From NCBI GenBank assembly GCA_900114405.1, contig FOSY01000004.1, forward strand, positions 62,001 to 126,000: a stretch of 64,000 nucleotides of DNA, written 5' to 3'. The notes below the pieces were generated by a model. The model worked only from the letters and a program-made list of their open reading frames with translations. It did not search any database and was not told the origin of the DNA. This DNA comes from Lachnospiraceae bacterium KH1T2 (GTDB taxonomy: Bacteria > Bacillota > Clostridia > Lachnospirales > Lachnospiraceae). A program made the translations under genes and the position numbers. This document shows positions 1 to 9,695 of the stretch, in pieces (positions within the stretch are counted from its first letter, which is position 1; each line of letters begins with the position of its first letter).

Positions 1-812
1 TCGTATCTTTCATACTCCTGCTCGGTATCAAGCGGTGCCGGATTATAGCTCTCCACCTTGGCAAAAACACCCGTGACATCACTATTATCCACGATACTTG
101 CGCTGAATCCTCCATATCTCTCACCTATAGATGAAGTTTCTATAGAAGCATGTGTCAGAAAACAGATCTTTTTATTGCCATGTTTTATCAATTCATTGGT
201 AAGCACTCTCGCCGCTTCATAATTATCTGTCTTTACGCATGGTATCGGGATGCCTTTGATCTGCCTGTCCACCGTTACTATTGGGAATCTATTAAGCGAT
301 AACTGCAGTATCGCTGAATTATATATCTCGCCCTGAGCACACATGACAACAAGCCCGTCCACATCAGCATCGAGTGCTTCCTGAACTGCCATCACCTCAT
401 CATCAACACTTCCATAGGTACATCTGAAAAGCATGTCAAAATGCCTCTTTGTACACTCTTGTTCTATACTCCTAAGCAGATCTGTTCCGAAATCATTTCC
501 AAAGGTATCAAAAATAACGCCTATTCTTTTTCTTCTCTTGATCACGCCCGTCCTTGCTGCGATTTTTTGATTCGGTGCTTCCAATACATCATCTATTCTT
601 TCATTAACAAATGAGCCTCGCCCGGGCTGGCGTACGATATAGCTTTTTTCCGCAAGGATCTCCATCGCTTTTTTCGCCGTTATCCTGCTCACTCCATACA
701 TCTCGCCGATCTCTTTTTCCGAAGGCAGCTTATCGCCAGCTTTATACTCATGAGCCGAAATCCTATCCTTGAAATCTTTGAAAATTTTTTCATACATTAT
801 CTGCTTTTCCAT
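1..812 (-). CDS. GntR/LacI-type sugar-responsive repressor (3' end outside window)
   Basis: I translated this from the minus strand. It starts MEKQIMYEKIFKDFKDR and carries a GntR winged helix with the usual KLPSEKEIGEMYGVSRIT stretch. A LacI-like periplasmic-binding-protein effector domain follows (IGVIFDTFGNDFG, later DGLVVMCAQ and TVDRQ) and runs off the window edge, so the gene is partial. This architecture is that of AraR-type regulators, which bind a sugar and release DNA. The ATG at 812 has a GGAG site upstream and lies 18 bp after the GH125 stop, so it is probably the last gene of the ABC/mannosidase operon and an autoregulator of it. The effector cannot be read from sequence. Confidence 0.85.
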   Translation of the reverse strand, partial: MEKQIMYEKIFKDFKDRISAHEYKAGDKLPSEKEIGEMYGVSRITAKKAMEILAEKSYIVRQPGRGSFVNERIDDVLEAPNQKIAARTGVIKRRKRIGVIFDTFGNDFGTDLLRSIEQECTKRHFDMLFRCTYGSVDDEVMAVQEALDADVDGLVVMCAQGEIYNSAILQLSLNRFPIVTVDRQIKGIPIPCVKTDNYEAARVLTNELIKHGNKKICFLTHASIETSSIGERYGGFSASIVDNSDVTGVFAKVESYNPAPLDTEQEYERY

Positions 813-830
813 ACTTAGTTCTCCATTTTA

Positions 831-2129
831 TCAGCCCTTTATCCTATATCCGCAATAGTCCATTACCAACTCACAAAAAACTGAATTAGCCCACGAGAAC
901 CACGGTCTGGTATACTTGCCTGCATCATCTGCACAAACTCCTTCATGCATGCATGATGTCCCTCCATCTGTAGCAACCATCTCGCGAATTATCTTAGCCT
1001 TTTCTGACTTATCTTTCGCTGTAAGTCCCTTCATCCCCATTGATATATGCCACACATATCTCGCAGGAGTATGCGGACTGCCTATTCCGCTGATTTCTTT
1101 ACCTTCATAGTAATACGGATTAATATCACTATAAATAACCTTTTTCGTATTTTGATATATCTCATCATCCATATCGCAGTATCCCATCCATGGGATAGAC
1201 AAAAGGCTTGGCAGATTTGCATCATCCATAACGTTGTACTGCCCAAAGCCATCTACTTCATAAGCATAAAATGTACTTTCGCCCTCATTTACAGGCACAT
1301 GTGAATACTTTTCTACAGCAGCTCTAAGTTCTTCTGAAAAGTGCTTTGTTTCCGCTGCAAAGTCATCCTGTCCATATACTTTTTCAAAAATTTCACTTAA
1401 ATATCCAAGCACAACCACAGCGAACATGTTTGACGGAATAAGAAATCCATACTGACATGCGTCATCACTCGGTCTGAAGCCTGACCATATGAGCCCGCAC
1501 TCTTCATTTACCAATGCGCCTTTTCCGCCTCTAGAAAGAGTGTCTGTATAAACACAGTTTTCTCTCTCAAAACTATACTTTGATTCACTTTCATGATGCT
1601 GCTCAATCCTGAAAACTTCGACTACCCTTCTTGCTGCTTTATTAAACAGCTCATCAAACTGTGAAGTTCTTCCGCTGTTTTTCCATAAAAGATACGCAAG
1701 CTGTATCGGGAAGCACAGCGAATCTATCTCATATTTTCTTTCCCACAGCTCATCCTTCATTTCCGTCTTATCATGACGCCAGCATTTTCCATTAGCTTCT
1801 TCATTAAATGCATTTGCATAAGGATCTATCAGGATGCATCTGCACTGACGTCTTATAACCCCTTCGATCATATCTGCAAATTCCGGATCTGTTTTTGCAA
1901 GTATAAGGTAAGGTCTCACCTGACATGCAGAGTCTCTGAGCCACATCGCCGGAATGTCTCCCGTTATAACAAATGTTGAGCCATCTTCCTTTCTCTGTAT
2001 TGTCGTTTTCAATGTGTTTTTTATGCAGTTTTTGAATATTCCTTTATCATCTATACCGCTGCTCTTAAGTTTTGCTTCTACATTATTTATAAGCTCATCA
2101 AGCGATCTTCTATCGTATAAATTCTCCAT
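831..2129 (-). CDS. GH125 exo-alpha-1,6-mannosidase
   Basis: The protein is 432 residues, the usual length for metal-independent GH125 alpha-mannosidases, which remove alpha-1,6-linked mannose from N-glycan cores or yeast mannan by an inverting mechanism. The family hallmark [11 protein letters not shown] is at residues 57-67. FRPSDDA at about 218-224 holds the aspartate expected as general acid, and [12 protein letters not shown] lies near the C-terminus. There is no signal peptide, so it acts in the cytoplasm on an imported oligosaccharide. It lies 20 bp downstream of the two ABC permeases, which supports import followed by intracellular trimming. The family call is strong; the exact glycan is inferred. 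Confidence 0.93.
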   Translation of the reverse strand: MENLYDRRSLDELINNVEAKLKSSGIDDKGIFKNCIKNTLKTTIQRKEDGSTFVITGDIPAMWLRDSACQVRPYLILAKTDPEFADMIEGVIRRQCRCILIDPYANAFNEEANGKCWRHDKTEMKDELWERKYEIDSLCFPIQLAYLLWKNSGRTSQFDELFNKAARRVVEVFRIEQHHESESKYSFERENCVYTDTLSRGGKGALVNEECGLIWSGFRPSDDACQYGFLIPSNMFAVVVLGYLSEIFEKVYGQDDFAAETKHFSEELRAAVEKYSHVPVNEGESTFYAYEVDGFGQYNVMDDANLPSLLSIPWMGYCDMDDEIYQNTKKVIYSDINPYYYEGKEISGIGSPHTPARYVWHISMGMKGLTAKDKSEKAKIIREMVATDGGTSCMHEGVCADDAGKYTRPWFSWANSVFCELVMDYCGYRIKG

Positions 2130-2149
2130 GATGATACCCCCCGATTCTT

Positions 2150-2974
2150 TTAGCCTTTAGCTGCTCCTGAAAGATTAAAGCCCTTTGACATGTAACTCTG
2201 TGACAGAACATAGAGAATTATTGATGGAAGCGCATAAAGTGCTGAATATGCTGCAAGCTGACCATATACAACCATTCCATTCTGCCCAAAGAACTGATAA
2301 AGCTGCACTGATGCAGGCATTTTCTCAGCTGTAGAAAGAAGGATGTATGGTACAAAGAAGTTGCCCCAGCTTCCTGAAAAAGTATAGATAAACACTACAC
2401 AGATTCCCGGAAACATAAGCGGAACTATTACCTTGAAAATACTTGTTAAAGTCGTGGCTCCGTCTACTTTCGCCGCCTCTTCAAGCTCCATCGGTACTCC
2501 ATCCATCGAATTCTTCATAAGCCAGATACCATACGGAAGTGATGTCGCAGTCATAAATAAAATAACTCCCGGTATCGAATTATAAAGCTTGATCGTAAGA
2601 AACATCTTATATACAGGAACCATTACCGCTGTCATCGGAAGTGCTGTCATGAAAAGTATTGTCAGCATAAAGATCTTTTTGCATTTAAGCTCAAATCTTG
2701 AAAGCGGATAAGCCGCGAGGATAGAAACAAATACAACTATCAATGACTGCACAAGCGAGATATAAAGGCCATTTTTCAGTGCTCTCTGATTAGTCTGGCT
2801 TTTAATAACGTCTATATAGTTCTGAATCGTAAAGCTGGATGGTATCTTGACACCTGATGAAGCATTCAGATCAAGTGATGCCAATACGACCCACACAAGC
2901 GGAAGTGCAAATACAATTGCGAGTATCGAAAGCACTATGTAAGGAAGTGCCTTTTTTAATTTTGCATGTCTCAT
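2150..2974 (-). CDS. Sugar ABC transporter permease, MalG type
   Basis: This 274-residue inner-membrane permease of the CUT1 carbohydrate family has about six membrane segments, starting with [21 protein letters not shown]. The EAA loop that contacts the ATPase reads [15 protein letters not shown]. It pairs with the MalF-type permease 14 bp upstream. The ATG at 2974 follows an AGGAGG site. No ATPase gene lies in the operon, as is common in Firmicutes CUT1 systems that share an MsmK/MsiK-type ATPase. Context with GH125 suggests an alpha-mannoside oligosaccharide as cargo. Confidence 0.93.
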   Translation of the reverse strand: MRHAKLKKALPYIVLSILAIVFALPLVWVVLASLDLNASSGVKIPSSFTIQNYIDVIKSQTNQRALKNGLYISLVQSLIVVFVSILAAYPLSRFELKCKKIFMLTILFMTALPMTAVMVPVYKMFLTIKLYNSIPGVILFMTATSLPYGIWLMKNSMDGVPMELEEAAKVDGATTLTSIFKVIVPLMFPGICVVFIYTFSGSWGNFFVPYILLSTAEKMPASVQLYQFFGQNGMVVYGQLAAYSALYALPSIILYVLSQSYMSKGFNLSGAAKG

Positions 2975-2988
2975 ATGTATCTACCTCC

Positions 2989-3861
2989 TCAATCTCTGTC
3001 AATCCTTGTATATAAGACGCTAAGTATGATTCCTATCACAAGCAGAAGCATTGCTATTGCAGTTCCATATCCCAGCTGCTGACTGACGAATGCCTGCTTG
3101 TACATGTAGATAGGAATAGTCGTTGTCTTGCTGCCTGGTCCGCCGCCAGTCATCATATATATAAGTCCGAACACTCCAAGTGTGGACAGTGTATTCAACA
3201 TTGTGTTTGTAGCAATCGTTCCACGGATACATGGGATAACTATCTTAACTATTCTTTCTAAATAAGTTGCGCCATCCACCTTGGCAGCTTCTTCTATCTC
3301 ACTTGAAACACCGTCAAGTGCGGATTGGAAATTTAACATTGAAAATGCTGTGCCATGCCAGATATTTGCCAAAACAACTGTAAGCATCGGCATAGTCTGC
3401 AGCCATTTGATCATCGGAATACCGATAAAGCCTAAAACATGATTTAATGTTCCTTCGTTTGCAAAAAATGTAGAACAGCATATCGCTACGACCACTTCAG
3501 GGATTACCCAGCCCGCAAGGAAAAATGGTCCTACGATTCTTCTAAATGTAGAGTTTCCGCTCTTCATCATCAATGCAATGACAAATCCGAGTATCTGCTG
3601 CCCCAAAAGTGAGCCCACGAGGAAGATAAGCGTATTTTTAATGCTTATAAATACTGTTCTGTCCTTCCACATCTTCAGGTAATTTTCCACACCGGTGAAT
3701 TGAAAATTTCTCGCATTAGAACCAGAAAGCGCCAAATTTGAAAATGAATATCCGAAAGTCATTAATATAGGAATTATGAAAAAAGCTACAAGAAGAATAA
3801 TTGCCGGAAGTAAAAGTATTGTTCGGCGAATTTCTGTCAGCATGTGATTCTTTTGTTTCAT
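2989..3861 (-). CDS. Sugar ABC transporter permease, MalF type
   Basis: A 290-residue CUT1 permease with about six membrane segments and the EAA loop [16 protein letters not shown] place the start at the ATG at 3861, 8 nt after GGAGGG; a GTG nine bases further upstream lies inside the ribosome site. It is separated from the upstream substrate-binding protein by a hairpin that probably lowers permease expression relative to the binding protein. It forms the translocation pore with the MalG-type partner downstream. Confidence 0.93.
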   Translation of the reverse strand: MKQKNHMLTEIRRTILLLPAIILLVAFFIIPILMTFGYSFSNLALSGSNARNFQFTGVENYLKMWKDRTVFISIKNTLIFLVGSLLGQQILGFVIALMMKSGNSTFRRIVGPFFLAGWVIPEVVVAICCSTFFANEGTLNHVLGFIGIPMIKWLQTMPMLTVVLANIWHGTAFSMLNFQSALDGVSSEIEEAAKVDGATYLERIVKIVIPCIRGTIATNTMLNTLSTLGVFGLIYMMTGGGPGSKTTTIPIYMYKQAFVSQQLGYGTAIAMLLLVIGIILSVLYTRIDRD

Positions 3862-3882
3862 TACATTCACCCTCCATTAGTC

Positions 3883-3915
3883 AAAACGAGCGTCCGCCTT
3901 TTTCAACGGACGCTC
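3883..3915 (-). terminator. Intra-operon partial terminator after the binding-protein gene
   Basis: Perfect 9-bp arms GAGCGTCCG and CGGACGCTC enclose a 10-base loop. On the minus strand they are followed by GTTTTG, a short U-rich stretch. Its place between the binding-protein and permease genes fits partial termination that sets a high ratio of binding protein to membrane subunits. Confidence 0.75.
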
Positions 3916-3928
3916 CGGAAGTCAACTT

Positions 3929-5332
3929 TTATTTATCCACGCAGTTTTCAGCACCTACTGCATTTTCTACATCACTCTTGTACTGTGCCATTGCATCCTC
4001 TGGTGTTAATGAGCCTGAAGCAACATTTTCAACCATTGTCTGAATATATGTTGTTACCTTTGTATACTGATCGTTCTGTGGTCTATAGTATGCATATTCA
4101 AGGAAATCTGTTGCCTGCTGAACAAACGGCTGTGCTGAATATACTTCATCTGCTGCTACGTCACTTCTTGTTGAAAGCACTCCCTGAAGCTGTACTGCAT
4201 TAAGATAGTTGTCATAGTTCATGCACCACTTGATGAAATCCCATGCTGCATCCTTTTCATCTGAAAGTGAAGGGATTGCAAGTGTCCAGCCGCCTGACAT
4301 TGTGATATTTCCCGGTGCCTGACCTTCTGATGTAGGCATCTCAGCATAACCAAGCTTTTCAGCATAGTCAGCCCACGGAGCAGAACCTGTCTCCTTATAG
4401 TTGCCTGTGATCCAGTAGCCGTTAAGCATCATAGCAACCTTACCTTCAGGAAGGTAATTATTAACAACGTTATCGCTTGACTCAGCATCATAGATAAGGT
4501 CTGCTGTAGCATATTCGTTTGAGAAAAGATCGTTTATAAAATTCAAAGACTTAAGAATATTGTCCGAAGATGTAACCCACTTGCCATCTTCATAAACTTC
4601 TTCTCCTGTGCCGTACAGAAGCTCTTCATAGGTCTGCATTGAAGTTGCTTCACCGCTGATAGTTCCTGCATTACACCAGAATGGGATAACATCAGGGCAT
4701 TTCTCTTTAATAGTCTTGCACGCATCAAGAATATCCTGCCATGTCTTAGGTGCCCAATCCTCAGGAAGTCCTGCCTTTGCAAATACTTCCTTATTAAACC
4801 AGATTCCACGCGAATCAGCTGTATACGGTACTGCATAAACGCTTCCGTCAGCTGTTACACCGCTTTTAACATTTTCATAGAACTTGCCGCCAGTCCAGTC
4901 TTCCCATGAATTAACGTAATCATCAAGATTTGTAAGATTACCTGCTGCCACATCTGAAGGAAGATAGAATGTATCTTCACACACGATATCCGGTGCTGTA
5001 TCTTCTGACTGGAGCGCAAGTGCAACCTTCGCAAAATAGTCACCCTCAGAAGCTGTTATATATTGAAAATCCAATTCGATCTTATCTTTATCAGGATATG
5101 TTTCGTATGCCTGTGTAAACCACTGATAAAGTGGATTCTGTTCTCCATTACCTTCATCACGCCATGTCATCGTAAGTTTTGTCTTGCCATCAGCAGTACT
5201 GCTTGCAGTTCCAGCGCTCTCTGCAGATTTAGAAGCCGCTCCATCTGTTGCTGTTGTTGATGAACTGCCGCATCCTGCCAAAGATGCTGCCATAGTTAAT
5301 GCCATTGCAATTGATAATGCTTTCTTAATCAT
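3929..5332 (-). CDS. Sugar ABC transporter substrate-binding lipoprotein
   Basis: A solute-binding protein of the CUT1 family (SBP type 1), about 467 residues. It has a lipoprotein signal, MIKKALSIAMALTMAASLAGC, with the lipobox cysteine followed by a Ser/Thr/Ala-rich linker. The start is taken at the ATG at 5332, directly behind GGAGGATATTT; an upstream in-frame ATG at 5380 would add 16 residues before the signal and falls in the operator region. It is anchored outside the membrane and delivers sugar to the two permeases downstream. The ligand is inferred from the GH125 neighbour to be a mannose-containing oligosaccharide. Confidence 0.93.
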   Translation of the reverse strand: MIKKALSIAMALTMAASLAGCGSSSTTATDGAASKSAESAGTASSTADGKTKLTMTWRDEGNGEQNPLYQWFTQAYETYPDKDKIELDFQYITASEGDYFAKVALALQSEDTAPDIVCEDTFYLPSDVAAGNLTNLDDYVNSWEDWTGGKFYENVKSGVTADGSVYAVPYTADSRGIWFNKEVFAKAGLPEDWAPKTWQDILDACKTIKEKCPDVIPFWCNAGTISGEATSMQTYEELLYGTGEEVYEDGKWVTSSDNILKSLNFINDLFSNEYATADLIYDAESSDNVVNNYLPEGKVAMMLNGYWITGNYKETGSAPWADYAEKLGYAEMPTSEGQAPGNITMSGGWTLAIPSLSDEKDAAWDFIKWCMNYDNYLNAVQLQGVLSTRSDVAADEVYSAQPFVQQATDFLEYAYYRPQNDQYTKVTTYIQTMVENVASGSLTPEDAMAQYKSDVENAVGAENCVDK

Positions 5333-5357
5333 AAATATCCTCCTGCCCCATTTGGAT

Positions 5358-5379
5358 TGATATACCATTAGATATATCA
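5358..5379. promoter_or_regulatory. Candidate operator of the sugar ABC operon
   Basis: A 22-bp imperfect palindrome with matching TGATATA and TATATCA arms lies between the promoter and the start of the binding-protein gene. The position suits repression by the GntR/LacI-type regulator at the operon's end. Binding is inferred. Confidence 0.45.
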
Positions 5380-5411
5380 TTTTGACTATTGACCGCCGGC
5401 TTTATGATATA

Positions 5412-5440
5412 ATGATATACATATTGCATAACATTTTCAA
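5412..5440 (-). promoter_or_regulatory. Sigma-A-like promoter of the sugar ABC operon
   Basis: On the minus strand, TTGAAA (5440-5435) and TATCAT (5417-5412) are separated by exactly 17 bases. This places the start of transcription just upstream of the TGATATA palindrome, in front of the binding-protein gene. Confidence 0.55.
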
Positions 5441-5471
5441 GACATTTGCCTGGTTTTGCATCATTTTCAGC

Positions 5472-5517
5472 ACAAAAAACAAATATGCCAGCCTGTTATT
5501 ATAACAAGCTGACATAT
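5472..5517 (-). terminator. Terminator of the C-glycoside operon
   Basis: A 17-bp stem with two mismatches is formed by ATATGCCAGCCTGTTAT and ATAACAAGCTGACATAT. On the minus strand it is followed by TTTGTTTTTTG. It lies 37 bp after the last stop codon of the operon that ends at 5554. Confidence 0.85.
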
Positions 5518-5553
5518 CATTTATATATCATTTATTTTGTTGAAATTTAATTT

Positions 5554-6534
5554 TCAATAAACTAATGCTTCCTCTGTCTCCCACTTAGGATTGTAGTCCT
5601 TGTATTCCTTAATGCGCTCATCAAGCATTCCTTTATTCGCTGTAAGCTTAGGCACACATACTGTGATCATGTTCTGGATCTCATTATAGTGCTCGTAGAT
5701 TCCCTTAATGGTATTTCTTGCTCTTGATCTCTCAGCCATTGACCACTTTACCTTTACCTTATCGCCCTCGATACTCATGTCGCCCCAGATTCCGCATACA
5801 GGGCATTCAACTCTTGTAGTTCCGTTGAAGCTTAAAAGCTTATTATGACATACAGGGCAAACTCCGTCATCGTCACCAACCCATGTATCTACGAGATCAT
5901 ACGGCTTACCGATCGACTCAGCTACAGCTCTTCCGAGGTCTCCGCACTTCTGCATAAGTGACTGATCCAAAAGCGGGCTTCCTGTTCTTCCCTGATCAAA
6001 TGCATCTACGTGTCCTACACACTTCATGCAAAGTGAGAAGTCAAAGAGATGAAGCATAGGAAGACCAAGTGCAACCCAGTTATGAGTCTGAGCTCCGCCT
6101 ACAGAAATGTATGCGCTGTAACGATCCTTGAAATATCTTTCGTCAAGAAGCGGTCTGCCTTCCTTCTCACGTTTTTTATTCTCCTCGATGAGCGCTGCTC
6201 TGTCATGTGAAGGGCAAAGTCTGTCAAGGAAGTTCTTAAACTGTCCAACGATACCAACTGCATATACAGGTGCTGCAATAATAACGCCATCGCAGTCATA
6301 ATAAGCTTCTTCAAGCTTCTGGTAATCGTCCTTAAACGCGCATCTGATCTCCACTTCACCCTTATCTCTCATACGGCTGCAGTAGTCGCATGCATGGCAA
6401 TGTGTGATGTTCATTGTCATTGTATTGAAAAATTCAACTTCAGCGCCAGCCTTCTCAGCCTCTTTGAGCGCTTCTTTAACCATGATGTCACATCTCTGAT
6501 TTTTTCTTCCAAAAGAAATTCCTAAAATTTTCAT
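5554..6534 (-). CDS. Flavodoxin-fold NAD(P)H oxidoreductase with C-terminal zinc ribbon
   Basis: The first ~200 residues form a flavodoxin-like FMN domain of the NADPH-dependent FMN reductase/WrbA/iron-sulfur flavoprotein group (MKILGISFGRKNQRCD at the phosphate loop, APVYAVGIVGQFKNFLDR later). The cysteine cluster CHACDYC resembles the compact Fe-S motif of iron-sulfur flavoproteins, although the fourth cysteine is further away than usual. A C-terminal C-X2-C...C-X2-C ribbon (CPVCHNKL, CPVCGIWG) is an addition to the basic fold. It is the last gene of the C-glycoside operon, 9 bp after the MFS gene, with an AGGAGAG site. A role in reducing the released aglycone or recycling flavin is inferred. 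Confidence 0.8.
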   Translation of the reverse strand: MKILGISFGRKNQRCDIMVKEALKEAEKAGAEVEFFNTMTMNITHCHACDYCSRMRDKGEVEIRCAFKDDYQKLEEAYYDCDGVIIAAPVYAVGIVGQFKNFLDRLCPSHDRAALIEENKKREKEGRPLLDERYFKDRYSAYISVGGAQTHNWVALGLPMLHLFDFSLCMKCVGHVDAFDQGRTGSPLLDQSLMQKCGDLGRAVAESIGKPYDLVDTWVGDDDGVCPVCHNKLLSFNGTTRVECPVCGIWGDMSIEGDKVKVKWSMAERSRARNTIKGIYEHYNEIQNMITVCVPKLTANKGMLDERIKEYKDYNPKWETEEALVY

Positions 6535-6543
6535 TACTCTCTC

Positions 6544-7716
6544 CTATTCATTAACAACTGTAGTTTTAACCATTTTTAATCTTGAAACAATCACTATCAT
6601 ACTAAGCACCAGCATTCCTGCGGCACTTACCAAAAACTGATCAAGTGGAGTATTTCCCTTTGGCATGGCATTTGTGAGCCAGCCTAAAATAACCGGTGAA
6701 AGCAGTCCGCCTATACCGCCTATCACACTGAACACTCCGCTTGCAGCCGCTACTGCATCTTTTTCAACTGATACCGAGATCAGATATGAACACTGAGCCA
6801 TGAAGCAACTTAATGATGCTCCGACTGCTGCGCTGCATATAAATACTCCGATCATACCTCCTGCCAGAACCATCGCACCATAGCCTATCGCAGCTATTAT
6901 TATGGAAGTGAAAAGTGTCGCCTCCTTTAATGCTCCTGAGATCTTAGCAAAAGATGCTCCAACGATCAGCGCAAATGCTGCATTTACAGTAGTTGCAAGA
7001 CCTGTCATCGATGTCGTTCCATTCAGATCACCCATGATATACATACTTATATTTGTGCTGTATGCTGTTATAAAAAGTGTATGTATAAACGATGCCAGCG
7101 ACAGCGCATATACTGTAGAGTTCAGCTTAGCCGTTTTATCAGCACTTGCCTTCTTCTCCGGCTTTTTATCCGGCAAAAGCAGTGCAACTCCGATCATGCT
7201 GATAAATGCTATCGCATATACGAGGTAAAAAAGCTGATAAGAAACTCCTGCCAGGATTCCTCCGGCAACATTTCCTGCCATACAGCCAACTCCCATACCT
7301 ACTACGTGAAGTCCCAGAAATCCCGCCCTTTTTTCAGGAGGGAAAAACTCTGCAATTATGGCTGTATTAAGCGGAGATGTCAAGCCAAATCCCAAACCTA
7401 TAAAGACTCTTGCGACAAGCAAAAGCCAGTAGCTTTCATAAATTATCGGGAGGATTCCGAAAAATCCTATCAAGAAAAGCCCGACTATCGCCAGCTTTCT
7501 TTTTGAGAAAAGCTCCGCAAGGCGTCCTATCATCAGCGAGCCACCCATCAAAAGAATGTACGGTAATGTCTGTAAAAGCTGTACAGCACTTGTACCATGG
7601 GCTGAATATTTGTCTCCCAAAATTCCAAGTATAGGGGCAATTCCTGTTATATTCAGCCCAAACGCGAAGGCTATCAGAAAAACTGATATCGCAACCTTTA
7701 ATGCGTTCTTATTCAA
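6544..7716 (-). CDS. MFS transporter (C-glycoside operon)
   Basis: A major facilitator of about 390 residues with twelve predicted membrane helices and the loop-2 motif GRLAELFSKRKLA. I prefer a TTG start at 7716 (MNKNALKVAISVFLIAF...) because it lies 9 nt after GGAGG; a GTG at 7734 would sit inside that ribosome site. The gene overlaps the end of the dehydrogenase gene by 8 bp. From its place in the operon it probably imports the glycoside or exports an aglycone or reduced product. Confidence 0.85.
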   Translation of the reverse strand: MNKNALKVAISVFLIAFAFGLNITGIAPILGILGDKYSAHGTSAVQLLQTLPYILLMGGSLMIGRLAELFSKRKLAIVGLFLIGFFGILPIIYESYWLLLVARVFIGLGFGLTSPLNTAIIAEFFPPEKRAGFLGLHVVGMGVGCMAGNVAGGILAGVSYQLFYLVYAIAFISMIGVALLLPDKKPEKKASADKTAKLNSTVYALSLASFIHTLFITAYSTNISMYIMGDLNGTTSMTGLATTVNAAFALIVGASFAKISGALKEATLFTSIIIAAIGYGAMVLAGGMIGVFICSAAVGASLSCFMAQCSYLISVSVEKDAVAAASGVFSVIGGIGGLLSPVILGWLTNAMPKGNTPLDQFLVSAAGMLVLSMIVIVSRLKMVKTTVVNE

Positions 7717-8761
7717 ATTTAACAGCCTCCCCACTTGCTGCAGATTTTCTTACTGCATCCATGACAGAAAGCACTCTTCTCACCTGCTCAGGCTTAACTA
7801 TGATCTCCTCTTCACCGTTAAATGCCTTGATGAAGTGAACAAAATAGTCTCTCTGTGCCACATTTACTTCCGGAAGAGGCTCATCGATCAGAAGTCCCGG
7901 TGCTGCAGGGCCAAAGCTTCTTGTAGGACCTGCTGCTGTCATAGTGATCTTTCCCGGCACATTTTCAAGGAGATGTGCAGTTCTTACTATCTTTCCTTCG
8001 CCGTCGAAGCCGTCTATAAGAGCACTTCCCTTATTACCACCTATGAACCACGCTCTCTTAGGTGTGAGGTAGTAAGTTCCAAGCTCGATCTCAGCAGTAA
8101 TGCCATTCTTAAATTTGATAAGGATATTGAAGTAATCATCGACCTTTTCATTAATGACATTTCTCATATCTGCAAATATGCTGTCAATCTTTGAATCAAC
8201 CATATTCAATATCTGATCGATAAGGTGAACTCCCCAGTCATAGAGCATTCCGCCGCCCATTTCAGGGAATACGTGCCAGTCATGCATATTTCCGTTAAAG
8301 CCATAGAGCTGTGACTTAATGACATACATATCACCGACCATCTTCCTGTCATAGACTTCCTTCATGATGCGGTAGTCCTTGTCCCATCTGCGCTGCTGGT
8401 GAACTGTGAAAAGAACATTGTTTTTCTTAGTAACTTCAACCATTCTGTCGAACTGCTCGACGCTCATCGCTGCCGGCTTTTCGCAGATGATGTGCTTGCC
8501 TACGTTTGCGCTCTTCTCAACCATTTCAAGGTGGCTTGGGTTCGGTGTAGAGATCATAACTGTGTTAATATCAGCTTTTTCAAGCATTTCTTCAATACTT
8601 CCATATGTCTCTACTCCCTCCGGAGCATCTTTTAACTGCTCCGGATTTGTGTCTGCAACTGCCACAAGTTTTATTTCATCATCAGAAAAAGTTGCAAGAG
8701 ATTCTGCATCACAGTGTCCCATGAAACCAAATCCGACTATTCCCAACTTTATTGTCTTCAT
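7709..8761 (-). CDS. Gfo/Idh/MocA family oxidoreductase (second copy)
   Basis: An NAD(P)-dependent sugar dehydrogenase. It has an N-terminal Rossmann motif (LGIVGFGFMGHCDAE), the catalytic-lysine motif CEKPAAM, and the active-site helix DWGVHLIDQILNM in the alpha/beta C-terminal domain. The ATG at 8761 has GGAGG 7 nt upstream; an in-frame codon at 8785 would overlap the preceding gene. Together with the dehydrogenase at 12665-13771 it gives the operon two hydride-transfer enzymes. One probably oxidises the glycoside at C3 and the other may reduce the released keto sugar; which does which is inferred. Confidence 0.9.
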   Translation of the reverse strand: MKTIKLGIVGFGFMGHCDAESLATFSDDEIKLVAVADTNPEQLKDAPEGVETYGSIEEMLEKADINTVMISTPNPSHLEMVEKSANVGKHIICEKPAAMSVEQFDRMVEVTKKNNVLFTVHQQRRWDKDYRIMKEVYDRKMVGDMYVIKSQLYGFNGNMHDWHVFPEMGGGMLYDWGVHLIDQILNMVDSKIDSIFADMRNVINEKVDDYFNILIKFKNGITAEIELGTYYLTPKRAWFIGGNKGSALIDGFDGEGKIVRTAHLLENVPGKITMTAAGPTRSFGPAAPGLLIDEPLPEVNVAQRDYFVHFIKAFNGEEEIIVKPEQVRRVLSVMDAVRKSAASGEAVKFE

Positions 8762-8774
8762 AACTTGCCTCCAT

Positions 8775-9695
8775 TCAGATAACAAAATTCTCCATATATT
8801 TCTTGCTGAGCTTCAGACTGTCTATAACCTTCTCCTTGCTTCCCTCAAAAGCTTTGTCCTCAATCTCGATACATGTATATCCGTCGTAACCTATATCAGT
8901 AAGGGCACTTACATATTTACCCCAGTCAACGTCGCCAAGTCCCGGAAGCTTTGGTGACATGAAATCAAGCGGATATGCCATGATTCCACAGTCATTGAGC
9001 TTGTCGCGATAAACTTTGATATCCTTATAGTGAACGTGGAAGATCTTATCTTTAAACTCATATATAGGCTTTATGTAATCGATCATCTGCCATACAAAGT
9101 GTGAAGGATCATAGTTGATGCCAAGATTCTTGCTCGGAAGGATCTCAAATACCTTTCTCCAGATAGCCGGTGTTGTCATGAGGTTCTGTCCTCCCGGCCA
9201 CTGGTCTGCTCCGAAGAGCATCGGACAGTTTTCGATTCCGATCTTTACATTTTCTGCCTCGGCAAGTTCAACTATCGAAGGCCAGATCTCTTTTACAAGC
9301 TCTAAGTTTTCCTCTACTGTCTTGCTCTGATCCCTGCCGATGAAGGTTGTGACCATGCCTATACCAAGCTTATGTGAAGCTTTGATAAGATTCTTCAAAT
9401 GCTCAACAGCAGCGCTTCTCTTTTCAAGATCAGCATCCATCGTGTTTGGATAGTAAGCAAGAGAAGAAATCTTCACTTTTTTCTCTTCCGCATAATCTAA
9501 GATGTGCTTTGCATAAGCGTCATCAGCTAAAACCTTCTCTGCATCTATATGTGAAACTCCTGCATATCTGCGCTCTGCTTTACCTGCCGGCCAGCATGCA
9601 GCCTCTACGCACTTGAAGCCAAGCTCAGATGCAATGTCCATCATTTCCTCGTAATTACTCTGGTCTAAAATTGCACTAACAAATCCAAGCTCCAT
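8775..9695 (-). CDS. TIM-barrel sugar isomerase/epimerase-like protein
   Basis: A 306-residue AP-endonuclease-2/xylose-isomerase-like TIM barrel (COG1082). The typical metal-ligand strands are visible: IGIENCP (Glu), INYDPSHF (Asp, His), FHVHYKD (His) and CIEIEDK (Glu). The ATG at 9695 follows GGAGG by 9 nt, although it lies 31 bp inside the 3' end of the flavoprotein gene, so translation is coupled. Proteins of this type isomerise or epimerise keto sugars. Here it probably processes the 3-keto or anhydro sugar released from a C-glycoside. Confidence 0.88.
   Translation of the reverse strand: MELGFVSAILDQSNYEEMMDIASELGFKCVEAACWPAGKAERRYAGVSHIDAEKVLADDAYAKHILDYAEEKKVKISSLAYYPNTMDADLEKRSAAVEHLKNLIKASHKLGIGMVTTFIGRDQSKTVEENLELVKEIWPSIVELAEAENVKIGIENCPMLFGADQWPGGQNLMTTPAIWRKVFEILPSKNLGINYDPSHFVWQMIDYIKPIYEFKDKIFHVHYKDIKVYRDKLNDCGIMAYPLDFMSPKLPGLGDVDWGKYVSALTDIGYDGYTCIEIEDKAFEGSKEKVIDSLKLSKKYMENFVI

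Noticed and set aside
7081..8194. Plus-strand frames of 141 and 212 residues
   Set aside because: They run antisense to the MFS and dehydrogenase genes, lack ribosome sites and show no domain features.
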